This document shows positions 27,527 to 36,181 of a stretch of 64,000 bases of DNA, one piece after another; the stretch's first letter is position 1; each line of letters begins with the position of its first letter. The translations under genes and the position numbers were made by a program. The notes below the pieces were generated by a model. It did no database searches. It worked only from the letters and a program-made list of their open reading frames with translations, and was not told the DNA's origin. The stretch is from Caulobacter sp. 602-2 (lineage in GTDB: Bacteria; Pseudomonadota; Alphaproteobacteria; Caulobacterales; Caulobacteraceae): NCBI RefSeq assembly GCF_011043625.1, contig NZ_JAAKGT010000014.1, positions 28,172 to 92,171 of the forward strand, read 5' to 3'.

Positions 27527-28084
27527 ATGACCGCCAACGTTCAACCCGCCCCCGCCTCGGCCTACGATCTCAGCCCCAACGAGCAGGCCGAGCAGACCGC
27601 GACCTTCGCGCTGCTGGTCGACAACGAGCCGGGCGTGCTGCACCGCGTGGTCGGCCTGTTCGCCGCCCGCGGCTACAACATCGAAAGCCTCACCGTCGCC
27701 GAGACCGACCGCAAGGCTCACACCAGCCGCATCACCGTGGTCACCCGCGGCACGCGCCAGGTGCTCGACCAGATCGAGGCCCAGCTGAACAAGGTGGTCA
27801 ACGTCCGCCGCGTGCATGACGTGACCCGCGACCCGAACGGCGTCGAGCGCGAGCTGGCCCTGGTCAAGGTGCGCGGCTCCGGCGCCGAGCGCGTCGAGGC
27901 CCTGCGCATCGCCGACATCTTCCGCGCCAAGCCTGTCGACACCACGCTGGAGAGCTTCGTGTTCGAAATCTCGGGCGCGCCCTCGAAGATCGACAAGTTC
28001 CTCGACCTGATGCGTCCGCTGGGCCTGGTGGAACTTTCCCGCACCGGCGTCCTTTCCATCGAGCGGGGCTTCGAAGGGATGTAA
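27527..28084 (+). CDS. ilvN: acetolactate synthase small (regulatory) subunit
   Basis: 185 residues. The N-terminal ACT domain (ATFALLVDNEPGVLHRVVGLFAARGYNIESLTV, about 25-100) is followed by the ALS_ss C-terminal domain ending SRTGVLSIERGFEGM. It binds valine and raises activity of the large subunit encoded just upstream. About 20 extra N-terminal residues (QPAPASAYDLSPNEQ) precede the ACT domain. Confidence 0.95.
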   Translation: MTANVQPAPASAYDLSPNEQAEQTATFALLVDNEPGVLHRVVGLFAARGYNIESLTVAETDRKAHTSRITVVTRGTRQVLDQIEAQLNKVVNVRRVHDVTRDPNGVERELALVKVRGSGAERVEALRIADIFRAKPVDTTLESFVFEISGAPSKIDKFLDLMRPLGLVELSRTGVLSIERGFEGM

Positions 28085-28089
28085 GCCGC

Positions 28090-28977
28090 ATGGGCGTCGT
28101 CGGACCGGCCATTATCGCGGGAGCCCTGGCGCTCGCGGCCCAGGCCCTGCCGGTCACGCCCCTGGTTCCCGCCGCCCCCGCGCCGCCGCCCGATCCGGCC
28201 GCCTGGTGGTCGAACGAAATTCCGCGCCCCGCCTCGGAAGTCGATCCGCTGGCGGGCCGCCGGCTGGGGCGCAAGGAACAGCCCATCCCGATCGACAACG
28301 GCGTCGATCCCCTCCTCTATCGCCTCTGGGGCCTCCAGCCCCTGCAGACCCAGCTGGTGCGCGGCGGCGAACTGGTGCTGGAAGCCTGGGCCCGGCCGGC
28401 GCGCGGCGTCCGCCAGGCCGTCGTCCGCGTCACGGTGCGCCGCGACGGCCGCGCCTTCGTCCAGGCCCGCGCAGGCCTGGGCTGCTGCACGCCAGAGATC
28501 GGCCGTCGCGTCGACATCAACGCCGAACTGCCCGACGATCGCATCCCCGCCCTCAAGGCCCTGGCCGGCGATCCGGCCTGGGGCCAGCCCCGCAGCGTCA
28601 TCGTCGACTACGGCGGCGGCGCGGTCGAAGGCGTCTGCGTCGACGGCGTCTCGTGGGACGTGACCCTGCTGGTTCCCGGCCAGGCCCGGCACCTGCGCCG
28701 CGCCTGCGACGACGCCGAGGTCGGCTCGATCGCGAGCGTGCTGTCGGCCGTGGTCGGAGCGGCGGCCGGACGCGATCCGCTGTTCGACGCGGTGCTGCCG
28801 CGCGGCGGCGACTTCTCGCGCCAGGCCGCGGCCTATGCCGATCTCAAGGCGCAAGGCGGCCAACTCAAGGCCGGAACCTCCAGCCGCCCCCAGCCCGCGG
28901 CCGTGCCCGTCGCCGAGGACGAACCGGAACCGGCCGAGCCGCCGGCGCCCGCTCCCTCAACGCCCGAGCCGCGCTGA
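28090..28977 (+). CDS. secreted protein of unknown function
   Basis: 295 residues, starting six bases after ilvN. The N terminus GVVGPAIIAGALALAAQALPVTP is signal-like, and no membrane segment follows. The body includes a compact region with a Cys pair (GLGCCTPEIG) and further Cys in VEGVCVDGV and LRRACDDAE, suggesting disulfides in the periplasm. The C terminus is Pro/Glu-rich. Not recognised. It may be read from the ilvBN transcript, although the function seems unrelated. Confidence 0.7.
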   Translation: MGVVGPAIIAGALALAAQALPVTPLVPAAPAPPPDPAAWWSNEIPRPASEVDPLAGRRLGRKEQPIPIDNGVDPLLYRLWGLQPLQTQLVRGGELVLEAWARPARGVRQAVVRVTVRRDGRAFVQARAGLGCCTPEIGRRVDINAELPDDRIPALKALAGDPAWGQPRSVIVDYGGGAVEGVCVDGVSWDVTLLVPGQARHLRRACDDAEVGSIASVLSAVVGAAAGRDPLFDAVLPRGGDFSRQAAAYADLKAQGGQLKAGTSSRPQPAAVPVAEDEPEPAEPPAPAPSTPEPR

Positions 28978-29117
28978 CCGCAGATCCGTAGGATCGTGCA
29001 ATCAACCCGGAGCATCGCTCTACCGACTGGACGACCGGCTGGGTCATAGTGACCTCGTTCCGCCGTAGCTCCCCTGCGGCGCTCCCCCAAAACCAAACCC
29101 CAAATCAAAGCCTGGCC

Positions 29118-29252
29118 ATGACCCGCCACATGCCCCGTCGCGCGACGGCGGCGCCGCGCTGGTTCGCCGTCGCCCTCTGGGCCGGCGCCTGCGCGATGGC
29201 CGCCCTGCCCGCCCTGCTCTCGTCCGCTTCCGCCTGGAGGATCCTGCCATGA
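29118..29252 (+). CDS. small membrane or secreted peptide, doubtful
   Basis: A 44-codon frame with a basic start (MTRHMPRRATAAPRW) and a hydrophobic stretch (FAVALWAGACAMAALPALLSSA). The stop overlaps the start of the next gene (ATGA). There is no clear ribosome site upstream. It could be a real coupled small gene or chance. Confidence 0.35.
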   Translation: MTRHMPRRATAAPRWFAVALWAGACAMAALPALLSSASAWRILP

Positions 29253-29479
29253 TGATGATCGACCACCTCCCTGTCTCCGGCGTCTGGTCCTCGCCTGATG
29301 GCCGCTTCAGCCTCGAACTGCGCCCCGACGGCCGCTTCGTCGAGGTGCACGCCGACCCAGACAGCGTCTTCACCGGCGCCTACGTCCTGGTCGGCGAAAC
29401 CCTGAAGCTGTTCGAGGACCACGGCGCGGTCGTCACCGGCCGCCTCGCCGAAGGCCGCCTCAGCCTGGGGACGGTTTAG
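29249..29479 (+). CDS. small hypothetical protein, Atu4866-like
   Basis: 76 residues. VSGVWSSPDGRFSLELRPDGRFVEVHAD and GAYVLVGETLKLFEDHG form a short all-beta protein that resembles the small Atu4866-type family, a resemblance from memory only. A GGAGG site at 29236-29240 with eight-base spacing supports the ATG at 29249. It is the last gene before ssrA. Confidence 0.65.
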   Translation: MMMIDHLPVSGVWSSPDGRFSLELRPDGRFVEVHADPDSVFTGAYVLVGETLKLFEDHGAVVTGRLAEGRLSLGTV

Positions 29480-29523
29480 CCGCGCCCCTTCCATCCGCAG
29501 GCCCTAGGGCCTATATTGGGTTT

Positions 29524-29850
29524 GTCCGGCTTCGGCCGAACTATGGGGATAAACGCGCACGTAATAAGCGGACTGGACCCGGGTGCGATTCCCGGCGGCT
29601 CCACCAAATCTCTCCCGAGTTATCACGGGACTGCATGGGGCCGATCAGCATCGACAGACGTGTAAAGGTGTTTGCTTTCTCTCGGCTTGGCCCACCGTTT
29701 CGGGCCATTAAACTAAATGCGAACGATAACTTCGCTGAAGAGTTCGCCGTCGCTGCGTAATGCGGTGCAGGTGAATTCGCCTCTTAAGTCCTAGGGGTTC
29801 AGATCCCTAGGCGGGGCCCGGAGGGAGCCTGGCAACAGAATCCCTCCACT
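29524..29850 (+). ncRNA. ssrA: circularly permuted two-piece tmRNA
   Basis: The tRNA-like 3' half comes first: a T-arm-like CCCGGGTGCGATTCCCGG, then GGCTCC-A-CCA ending at 29606. A processed spacer follows, then the coding half starting GGGGCC at 29637, which pairs with GGCUCC to rebuild the acceptor stem. The tag frame is at 29719-29760, followed by pseudoknot-like stems. This permuted order is the known alpha-proteobacterial arrangement. A TATATT at 29512-29517 may be the -10. The outer ends are approximate; a GGAGGGA/TCCCTCC stem at 29820-29847 is probably the terminator or final helix. Confidence 0.93.
29719..29760 (+). CDS. tmRNA-encoded proteolysis tag
   Basis: From the resume codon GCG the message reads ANDNFAEEFAVAA then TAA. 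With the alanine carried by the tmRNA the tag is AANDNFAEEFAVAA, the tag I remember for Caulobacter. The AVAA end is a ClpX recognition signal and the N-terminal part binds the SspB adaptor, whose gene is next. Confidence 0.95.
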   Translation, partial: ANDNFAEEFAVAA

Positions 29851-30050
29851 TTCCAGATACCAAGATGTCTCGCGCCCGCCATTTCCAAGGCGATTTCAGC
29901 GTGCTCGACGACGGAATCCTGTCGCTTTTCGACACCGCCGGTCACCCTCGAAAATTTGTACGCCGCTACCGTATACGGGCGCCTTTGCCGCAGGCCCGCG
30001 ACAGGTTACGCTGGCCGCTGGATTTGTCGTTTTTGCTTAATCGAAGACCC

Positions 30051-30530
30051 ATGGCCCGCACTCCTCCGACCGAAGACCTGATGCAGTACGAGGCCATGGC
30101 CCAGGACGCCCTGCGCGGCGTCGTCAAGGCCGCGCTGAAGAAGGCGGCCGCGCCCGGCGGCCTGCCCGAGCCGCACCATCTCTACATCACCTTCAAGACC
30201 CAGGCCGCCGGCGTCTCCGCGCCGCAGGACCTGCTCTCGAAGTATCCGGACGAGATGACGATCATCCTGCAGCACCAGTACTGGGATCTCGCTCCCGGCG
30301 AGACCTTCTTCTCGGTGACGCTGAAGTTCGGCGGCCAGCCCAAGCGCCTGTCGATCCCTTATGCGGCGGTGACCCGCTTCTACGATCCTTCGGTGCAGTT
30401 CGCCCTGCAGTTCGAGGCGCCCGAGATCGAGCCCGCCCCGGTCGAGCCCGAGCCGGAGCCGACCCCGCCCGCCGCCGACGGCGACGAGGCGCCCAAGATC
30501 ATCTCCCTCGACCAGTTTCGGAAGAAGTAG
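30051..30530 (+). CDS. sspB: SspB-alpha adaptor for ClpXP degradation of tagged proteins
   Basis: 159 residues. The globular domain (about 1-115) contains LYITFKTQAAGV, YPDEMTIILQHQYWDL and FSVTLKFGGQPKRLSIPYAAVTRF. An acidic Pro/Glu linker follows, then a short conserved tail PKIISLDQFRKK of the kind that docks on ClpX. The ATG at 30051 fits homologues; in-frame codons upstream to 29865 are untranslated. It delivers ssrA-tagged proteins to ClpXP and is encoded about 200 bases after ssrA itself. Confidence 0.93.
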   Translation: MARTPPTEDLMQYEAMAQDALRGVVKAALKKAAAPGGLPEPHHLYITFKTQAAGVSAPQDLLSKYPDEMTIILQHQYWDLAPGETFFSVTLKFGGQPKRLSIPYAAVTRFYDPSVQFALQFEAPEIEPAPVEPEPEPTPPAADGDEAPKIISLDQFRKK

Positions 30531-30533
30531 GCC

Positions 30534-31004
30534 TTGAGCGACATCGCCTCGGACGAGCCTCAAACCCTCACCGACGAGGCGATCCTCGCGCGTTTCACGG
30601 CCTCGAAGAACGCACCGCCCAGCGCCCGGACGCTGGGTTTCAAGCTCATCGGCGTCAGTCAGGCCGAGCGGCGCGTCGAGATCGCCTTCGACGCCCGCGC
30701 CGACCTGCTGGCCAATCCGATGGGCCAGGTCCAGGGCGGCTTCGTCTGCGCCATGCTCGACGAATGCATGTCGGTGGCCGGCATGATCGCCTCGGGCATG
30801 ACCCACGTGGTTCCCACGCTTGAGATGAAGACCAGCTTCCTGCGGCCGGCCATGCCCGGCGCGCTGCGCGGCGTCGGCCGGGTGGTGAAGTGGGGCCGCA
30901 CGGTGTGCTTCATGGAGGGCGAGCTCTACGACGCCGAGGGCCGGCTGCTGGCCACGTCCACGGGCACGGCGCTGCCGACGCCCTTCGCCAAGTTCAAGAA
31001 ATAG
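30534..31004 (+). CDS. PaaI-type hotdog thioesterase
   Basis: 156 residues from a TTG at 30534, three bases after the sspB stop. The single hotdog domain has NPMGQVQGGFVCAMLDECMS (helix with the catalytic-type acid) and LEMKTSFLRPAMPGALRGVGRVVKWGRTV. This family hydrolyses acyl-CoA esters; the substrate is unknown. Likely co-transcribed with sspB. Confidence 0.82.
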   Translation: MSDIASDEPQTLTDEAILARFTASKNAPPSARTLGFKLIGVSQAERRVEIAFDARADLLANPMGQVQGGFVCAMLDECMSVAGMIASGMTHVVPTLEMKTSFLRPAMPGALRGVGRVVKWGRTVCFMEGELYDAEGRLLATSTGTALPTPFAKFKK

Positions 31005-31011
31005 GCGCGCC

Positions 31012-31812
31012 ATGGCCCGGGCGGCGAGCTTCCTGATCGGCCTGCTGCTGGCCCTGCTGGCCATCGCGCCCGCCCATGCCGAGGGGCCGTTCGACCGCTG
31101 GGCGGCCGTAGTCGTGGCCGGCGACTTCCGCGCCCATTCCGGCGGCTCGACCGAGGCTTTCGACAACGCCCGCCGCGACATCTCGCAAAGCCTGACCGCT
31201 CTTGGCTTCCCCGCCCCGGCGCAGTTCTCGACCCGCCCCAAGCGCTATCCCTCCCAGGACGTGGCGGCCTCCGACGCCAAGTCGATCCAGGCCGGGCTGG
31301 CCTCGGCCGCCCAGGCCGCGCCGGCAGGCTGCTTCGTCTACATCACCTCGCACGGCGCGCCCGAGGGCGTGGTGATGGGCGAAAAGATCCTGCGCCCCCA
31401 GCGCCTGGCGGCGATGGTCGACGACGCCTGCCCTGGCCGGCCGTCGATCGTGGTGATCTCGGCCTGCTTCTCGGGCGTGTTCGTTCCGGTCCTGGAGCGC
31501 GACGATCGTATGATCCTGACCGCCGCGCGCCCCGATCGCACCTCGTTCGGCTGCGGCGAAAGCGACCGCTATCCCTATTTCGACGACTGCTTCCTGTCCG
31601 AGATCGGCAAGGCCCGCGACTTCGCCGCGCTCGGCCGCGCGGTCCAGGCCTGCGTGGCGCGCAAGGAGGTCGACACGGGCATGACCCCGCCGTCGGAGCC
31701 GCAGATGTGGATCGGCCCCGAACTGCGCCCCCTGCTGCCCCTCTATGCCTTCTCCAAGGCGCGAAAGCCGGCGCCGCCCCCGGTCTCGACGAGCCAGCCG
31801 GCTGGAAACTGA
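31012..31812 (+). CDS. exported C13/caspase-like cysteine peptidase
   Basis: 266 residues with signal SFLIGLLLALLAIAPAHAE. The catalytic dyad pattern of clan CD is present: His114 in VYITSHGAPEG and Cys152 in SIVVISACFSGVFVP, each after a hydrophobic strand. FGCGESDRYPYFDDCF adds further Cys. Legumain/C13-like proteins of bacteria are poorly studied. It probably acts in the periplasm. It starts seven bases after the thioesterase gene. Confidence 0.8.
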   Translation: MARAASFLIGLLLALLAIAPAHAEGPFDRWAAVVVAGDFRAHSGGSTEAFDNARRDISQSLTALGFPAPAQFSTRPKRYPSQDVAASDAKSIQAGLASAAQAAPAGCFVYITSHGAPEGVVMGEKILRPQRLAAMVDDACPGRPSIVVISACFSGVFVPVLERDDRMILTAARPDRTSFGCGESDRYPYFDDCFLSEIGKARDFAALGRAVQACVARKEVDTGMTPPSEPQMWIGPELRPLLPLYAFSKARKPAPPPVSTSQPAGN

Positions 31813-31918
31813 ACAGCCCGACTGACGCAGCGGCAGTTTTCTTCCCGGGGCCGGTGTCCCTCGCCGCGCGAATTGGCCTAAGAAGGCCACGAGGGGCTCT
31901 ATCGGCGAGGTGGGATAC

Positions 31919-34033
31919 GTGACGTTGCGTTTGTCGTCCAAGGTCGCGCGGTGCGCGGCGGTCGTTGGGATCTGGCTGGCTGGCGCGGGCAGCGCCACGA
32001 GCCAAAGCACGGCGCCGACGGCTCCGATACCGACCGCGCCGCGCGCCCCGGCTCCCGCCACGACCACGCCGAGGACCACGCCGCCCGTTCGCGCCGCACG
32101 CCCGGCCACGCCGGCCGCCGCTCCGGTCGTGACGCCGCCTGCCGCGCCCGCCCTGCCCGGCGTCACGCCCCTGCCCGCGCCCGAGCTGGAAGCCTTCGTC
32201 GACGGCTTCGTCCGCCGGTCCATGAACCAGGACCACATCGCCGGCGTCACCGTCTCGGTGGTTCAGAACGGCCAGGTGGTGCTGAAGAAGGGCTACGGCG
32301 TCGCCAGCCTGTCGGGCGGCCGTCGGGTCGATCCGGACCGCACGCTGTTCCGCATCGGCTCGATCTCCAAGACCTTCACCTGGATCGCCCTGCAGAACGA
32401 GATCGACGCCGGCCGCATCCGCCCCGACACGCCGATCAACGTCTATCTGCCCGAGAAGCTTCAGGTCCGCGACCAGGGCAAGAAGAACCCGGTGCGGGTG
32501 CGCGACCTCTACAACCACACCCCCGGCTTCGAGGACCGCGCGCTGGGCCAGCTCTTCGAACGTGAAGAGCGCCGTATCCGGCCGCTGGACGTCTATCTGC
32601 GCCAGGAGCGCCCCAACCGGGTGCGCGAGCCGGGCGTGCTGCCGGCCTACTCGAACTATGGCGTGGCCCTGGTCGGCGCGGCCCTGGCCAACACCGGCGC
32701 CAAGCCCTTCGAGGACCTGATCGCCGAACGCGTGATCGTGCCGGCGCGCCTGACCCGCACCACTTTCCGCGAGCCCCGCGCCTGGCGCGACGACCTGCCC
32801 GCACCCATGGCCCCCGCCCTGGCCGCCGATATGGCGGAAGGCTATCGCTGGACGCCGCTGGGCCTGCAGGCCCAGCCGGTGGAGTTCATCGGCCAGATCG
32901 CCCCGGCCGGCTCGGCCTCGAGCACCGCCGCCGACATGGCCCGCTACATGACCCTGCTGCTGAACGGCGGGACGATCGACGGCCGCACCGTGTTCTCGGC
33001 CCGCGCGGCCCAGGCGTTCCGCACGCCCAGCTATCGCCCCGCGGCCGGCGCCGCCGGCCTGAACAGCGGCTTCCAGGACATCGCCCTGCCCGGCAATCGT
33101 CGCGGCTTCGGCCACGGCGGCGCGACCCTCTGGTTCCACTCCAACATGGTGATCGTCCCGGACCTGGGCCTGGGCGTCTTCGTCTCGGTCAACACCGACA
33201 CCGGCCAGAGCCTGCCCGCGACCCTTCCGTCGGCCATCGTCGAGCGCTTCTACGCGCCGGCCCGCGCGGTCCCGGCCTTCACGCCGCTGACCGCCGAAGC
33301 GGCCGCACTCTATGCGGGCGACTACCTGACCGACCGGCGCGCCTATGGCGGCCTGGAAGGCTTCGTGAACCGTCTGATCGGCGTGGCCAAGGTGCGCGCC
33401 AGCGCCCAGGGAGGCCTTGCCGTGACCACCGACGGCCAGACGCGCCTGTGGATTCCGACCGACCGCGAGGACGTCTTCAAGGCCGCGGACGGCACCGACA
33501 TGCTGGTGTTCCAGCGCCAGGACGGAACGCCCGCGCGGTTCTTCGCCCCCTCGGGGATCTCCGCCTACGAGCGGGTCGGCCCGCTGTTCAAGCAGGGCGT
33601 CCTGTCCGGCGCGACCCTGCTGGCCGCCCTGGCCTCGATCGCCACCCTGGCGGGCGTGTTCGTGCGCAGCCGCCGCGACACCCGCCAGACCACCAGCCAG
33701 GCCCGCGCCAGCCTGCTGCAGACCACCCAGGCCGTGCTGTGGCTGACGGCCATCGCCTGCGTTGGCGTTTTCGCGCTCGGCTCGGGCGACGTCGCCTCCG
33801 TGGTCTTCGGCTGGCCCAGCGGCTGGCTGCTGACGGCCTCGGCCTGCGCCTTCATCGCCACCATCCTGACCCTGGTGACCCTGGCCATGACGCCCGTCGT
33901 CTGGCGCGGCGGCCGTCGTGTCGACAGCTGGAACGACCTGCGCAAACTGTGCTTCACAGTCACCGCGCTGATCTTCATCGGCTTCGCCATCGTGCTGGCC
34001 GCCTGGGGCTTCCTCGAGTTCTGGAACACCTGA
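31919..34033 (+). CDS. serine beta-lactamase/PBP-like hydrolase with C-terminal membrane domain
   Basis: 704 residues. Signal segment, then a Pro/Ala/Thr-rich linker (about 30-80), then a class C-like domain with Ser148-x-x-Lys in SISK, YSNYG as the Tyr-x-Asn element and FGHGGATLW as the third motif. A lipocalin-like stretch follows (LYAGDYLTDRRAYGG). The C terminus holds four predicted membrane helices (about 550-700). GTG 31919 is preferred to 31910 because GAGGTGGG sits at the right distance. Such proteins are often D-aminopeptidases, esterases or peptidoglycan enzymes; resistance to beta-lactams should not be assumed. Confidence 0.85.
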   Translation: MTLRLSSKVARCAAVVGIWLAGAGSATSQSTAPTAPIPTAPRAPAPATTTPRTTPPVRAARPATPAAAPVVTPPAAPALPGVTPLPAPELEAFVDGFVRRSMNQDHIAGVTVSVVQNGQVVLKKGYGVASLSGGRRVDPDRTLFRIGSISKTFTWIALQNEIDAGRIRPDTPINVYLPEKLQVRDQGKKNPVRVRDLYNHTPGFEDRALGQLFEREERRIRPLDVYLRQERPNRVREPGVLPAYSNYGVALVGAALANTGAKPFEDLIAERVIVPARLTRTTFREPRAWRDDLPAPMAPALAADMAEGYRWTPLGLQAQPVEFIGQIAPAGSASSTAADMARYMTLLLNGGTIDGRTVFSARAAQAFRTPSYRPAAGAAGLNSGFQDIALPGNRRGFGHGGATLWFHSNMVIVPDLGLGVFVSVNTDTGQSLPATLPSAIVERFYAPARAVPAFTPLTAEAAALYAGDYLTDRRAYGGLEGFVNRLIGVAKVRASAQGGLAVTTDGQTRLWIPTDREDVFKAADGTDMLVFQRQDGTPARFFAPSGISAYERVGPLFKQGVLSGATLLAALASIATLAGVFVRSRRDTRQTTSQARASLLQTTQAVLWLTAIACVGVFALGSGDVASVVFGWPSGWLLTASACAFIATILTLVTLAMTPVVWRGGRRVDSWNDLRKLCFTVTALIFIGFAIVLAAWGFLEFWNT

Positions 34034-34088
34034 TCCGGCACGCCGCGTGCAGGCTCCCCCGTCGTAGCGACGATGGGGGAGTTCGCGC

Positions 34089-34481
34089 GTGTCGAAACGG
34101 AACGTCTGTATCCTGGCCGGGGCGGGCCTGGGCGTCTGGCTGGCGGCGACGCTGTTCTACGGGGCCTTCGGCAGCGCGCTGATCGAACGGGCCTTCTGGT
34201 TCTACGCCCTGAACGCCTTTCTCGCCGCAGCGCTGGGCGCCTTCGCCTTCCAGGCCACCGCTCGGCTGCTGCGCATTCCCCGCGCCCGACGCCTTTATCC
34301 GGCCGTGGCCTTCGCGCTGCCCGGGGTCGCCGCTGCGAACCTGATCCTGCTTGATCTCGTGCCTTTGGCCCCCGGGGCCGAACCGTCGAGCACCGGCCGC
34401 TACCTGGCCTTCCTGATCGTGCTCTACATCTCGGTCGGCGCGTCAGTCTTCGAGCGTACCCCGCAGAAAGCGCGACTCTAG
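34089..34481 (+). CDS. small integral membrane protein
   Basis: 130 residues with four hydrophobic segments (CILAGAGLGVWLAATLFYGA, YALNAFLAAALGAFAFQATA, LYPAVAFALPGVAAANLILL, YLAFLIVLYISVGASVF). GTG start after GGGGGAG. No family recognised. The last 39 bases overlap the convergent RusA-like gene. Confidence 0.7.
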   Translation: MSKRNVCILAGAGLGVWLAATLFYGAFGSALIERAFWFYALNAFLAAALGAFAFQATARLLRIPRARRLYPAVAFALPGVAAANLILLDLVPLAPGAEPSSTGRYLAFLIVLYISVGASVFERTPQKARL

Positions 34482-34886
34482 CTTTCGCACCACGATGACG
34501 ATCCGCTCGCGCTCGCCCGGACGCCGCTCGACCAGCAGGCGGGCGACCTGGGCGTCGTCGTGGAAGGCATAGCCCTTGATGGCGTCCAGCAGCGCCTTGG
34601 CCAGGTTGTCGAGGTCCAGCCACGGCGGCTCGCCGACGAACTCCATGCCGATCTCGACCGAGAACTCTCCCCAGGCCGGCCGCGAGCCGCGCCAGGACTT
34701 GCGGAAGAACTCGTAGATCAGCGGCTTGTAGTACTTGGCCTGGGTGGTCAGGCCGTCGACCACGATCGTCAGTTCGCCGCCCGCCTCGCGAGCGCGGACC
34801 TTGCCGTGATGCGTCCAGTCGTCTTGCAAGCGCGCGGTCTCCAGGCCCGCCGGCGCGGCGGGCGTTCGAGCGCTGTCTACGCGCAC
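34443..34886 (-). CDS. RusA-family Holliday-junction resolvase-like protein
   Basis: 147 residues from GTG 34886. The block PPWLDLDNLAKALLDAIKG followed by AFHDDAQVARLLVERRPG carries the three acidic metal ligands of RusA (DLD and the DD pair), and FFRKSWRGSR resembles the early basic segment. RusA proteins are usually phage-borne and cut four-way junctions as dimers; no other phage genes flank this one, so it may be a domesticated copy. Extra length at both ends compared with the 120-residue E. coli protein. Confidence 0.78.
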   Translation of the reverse strand: MRVDSARTPAAPAGLETARLQDDWTHHGKVRAREAGGELTIVVDGLTTQAKYYKPLIYEFFRKSWRGSRPAWGEFSVEIGMEFVGEPPWLDLDNLAKALLDAIKGYAFHDDAQVARLLVERRPGERERIVIVVRKLESRFLRGTLED

Positions 34887-34891
34887 CGTCC

Positions 34892-36046
34892 CTAGAGGCG
34901 CAAATGGATCCCGCGCCGGTGCAGCGGGATCAGGATCGCTAGGATGAAGGCCAGCACGGCGAAGGCGCAGGCCAGGGACGCGGCCTTGAGATCGGGGATG
35001 ACCCGCAAGGCCAGGTCATAGACCAGACCCTGGGCCGAGTTCCCGCCCGGCAGCAGCCGCATCGAGCCGAAGATCCCCAGCAGCTGCGACAGGATGAATG
35101 CCAGGATGGCGTTGCCGCCGAAGATGCTCAGCGGCGCGGCCACCTTCAGTACGGCCCTGGAACCCGACAGCAGGTCGAGCACGAACAGCGCCGCCATCGA
35201 AAGGCCGCTGCTGAGCAGGGCGAAGCTGGGCGTCCAGATCGACTTGTTGATCGGCATGACGCCGTCCAGCAGCAGGCCGCCGGCGATCAACGCCGCCGAC
35301 AGCAGCGCCAGGGCGATGCGGCTCGCCCCGCCCCGCGCCAGCAAGGCGGCGGCGATGGCGCCGATCAGCACGTTGACGACCGCCGGAAGGGTCGAGAGCA
35401 GGCCTTCGGGATCGTAGGTGACGCCGACGCCCTCGGTCGTGCCGTGCTTCCAGAGGTGCGGAATGGTGATCACCGCCCGGTCGATGAAGGCCGGCAAAGA
35501 GCCGTGCGAGTCGAGCCGGCCGGCGCCGAACCCCGGGACCGGAGCAAAAGCCAGCAAGGCCCAGTAGATCGCCAGCAGGACGAAGGCCGCCGCGGAGACG
35601 GCGACGAAGCTGAACTTCAGACGGCTTCCGGCCCGCGGCGCGGCCAGCACGCAGATCGCCACGCCCAGTGCGTAGCAGAGGCCGATGCGCTGCAGGATGC
35701 CCGGCAGGCGAAGATGAGCGAGATCGAACTTCGGCAGGGCGTTCAGCAGCAGGCCCAGCAGGATCAGCAGCGCCGTGCGGCGTGCGACCTTGATCCAGAA
35801 GGCCGCCGAGGATCGGTCGCCGGGCGTCAGGCGCGGAACCGACAGGCCGATGGCCATGCCGACGCAGAACAGGAAGGTCGGGAAGACCAGATCGGCCGGC
35901 GTCCAGCCGTGCCAGGGCGCATGGGCCAGCGGCGCGTAGACCTGGCTCCACGATCCCGGGCTGACCACGATGATCATGCCCGCCACGGCCAAGCCGCGCA
36001 GCAGATCCAGCGCGACGATCCGACCGCCGCCCTTGCCCGACGCCAT
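34892..36046 (-). CDS. HGSNAT/NagX-like membrane acyltransferase-family protein
   Basis: 384 residues with about ten membrane helices. The start VALDLLRGLAVAGMIIVVSPGSWSQVYAPLAHAPWHGWTPADLVFPTFLF-type layout, visible as ALDLLRGLAVAGM then HGWTPADLVFP, is typical of the heparan-alpha-glucosaminide N-acetyltransferase-like (DUF1624/5009) family. Members may transacetylate sugars across the inner membrane. ATG 36046 follows GGGGGAAGCGTTC. It is divergent from fumC. Confidence 0.8.
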   Translation of the reverse strand: MASGKGGGRIVALDLLRGLAVAGMIIVVSPGSWSQVYAPLAHAPWHGWTPADLVFPTFLFCVGMAIGLSVPRLTPGDRSSAAFWIKVARRTALLILLGLLLNALPKFDLAHLRLPGILQRIGLCYALGVAICVLAAPRAGSRLKFSFVAVSAAAFVLLAIYWALLAFAPVPGFGAGRLDSHGSLPAFIDRAVITIPHLWKHGTTEGVGVTYDPEGLLSTLPAVVNVLIGAIAAALLARGGASRIALALLSAALIAGGLLLDGVMPINKSIWTPSFALLSSGLSMAALFVLDLLSGSRAVLKVAAPLSIFGGNAILAFILSQLLGIFGSMRLLPGGNSAQGLVYDLALRVIPDLKAASLACAFAVLAFILAILIPLHRRGIHLRL

Positions 36047-36181
36047 GAACGCTTCCCCCGAACTCTTTTTCTGGGCGCGGAGGGTTCGCATGCTCGCGCG
36101 TGCTGTCAACCGGCCTCGCGAGCGTTGCCCTGGCGGCCCTCAGGGTCTAGACCCCCCTCGACCGTTTTCCGGGAGACCCGC

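Noticed and set aside
29865..30050. N-terminal extension of SspB by 62 residues
   Set aside because: Not similar to SspB proteins and located between the tmRNA and the conserved ATG; more likely leader sequence with the sspB promoter.
34443..36046. Prophage remnant suggested by RusA
   Set aside because: No integrase, portal, capsid, tail or lysis gene nearby, and surrounding genes have normal composition.
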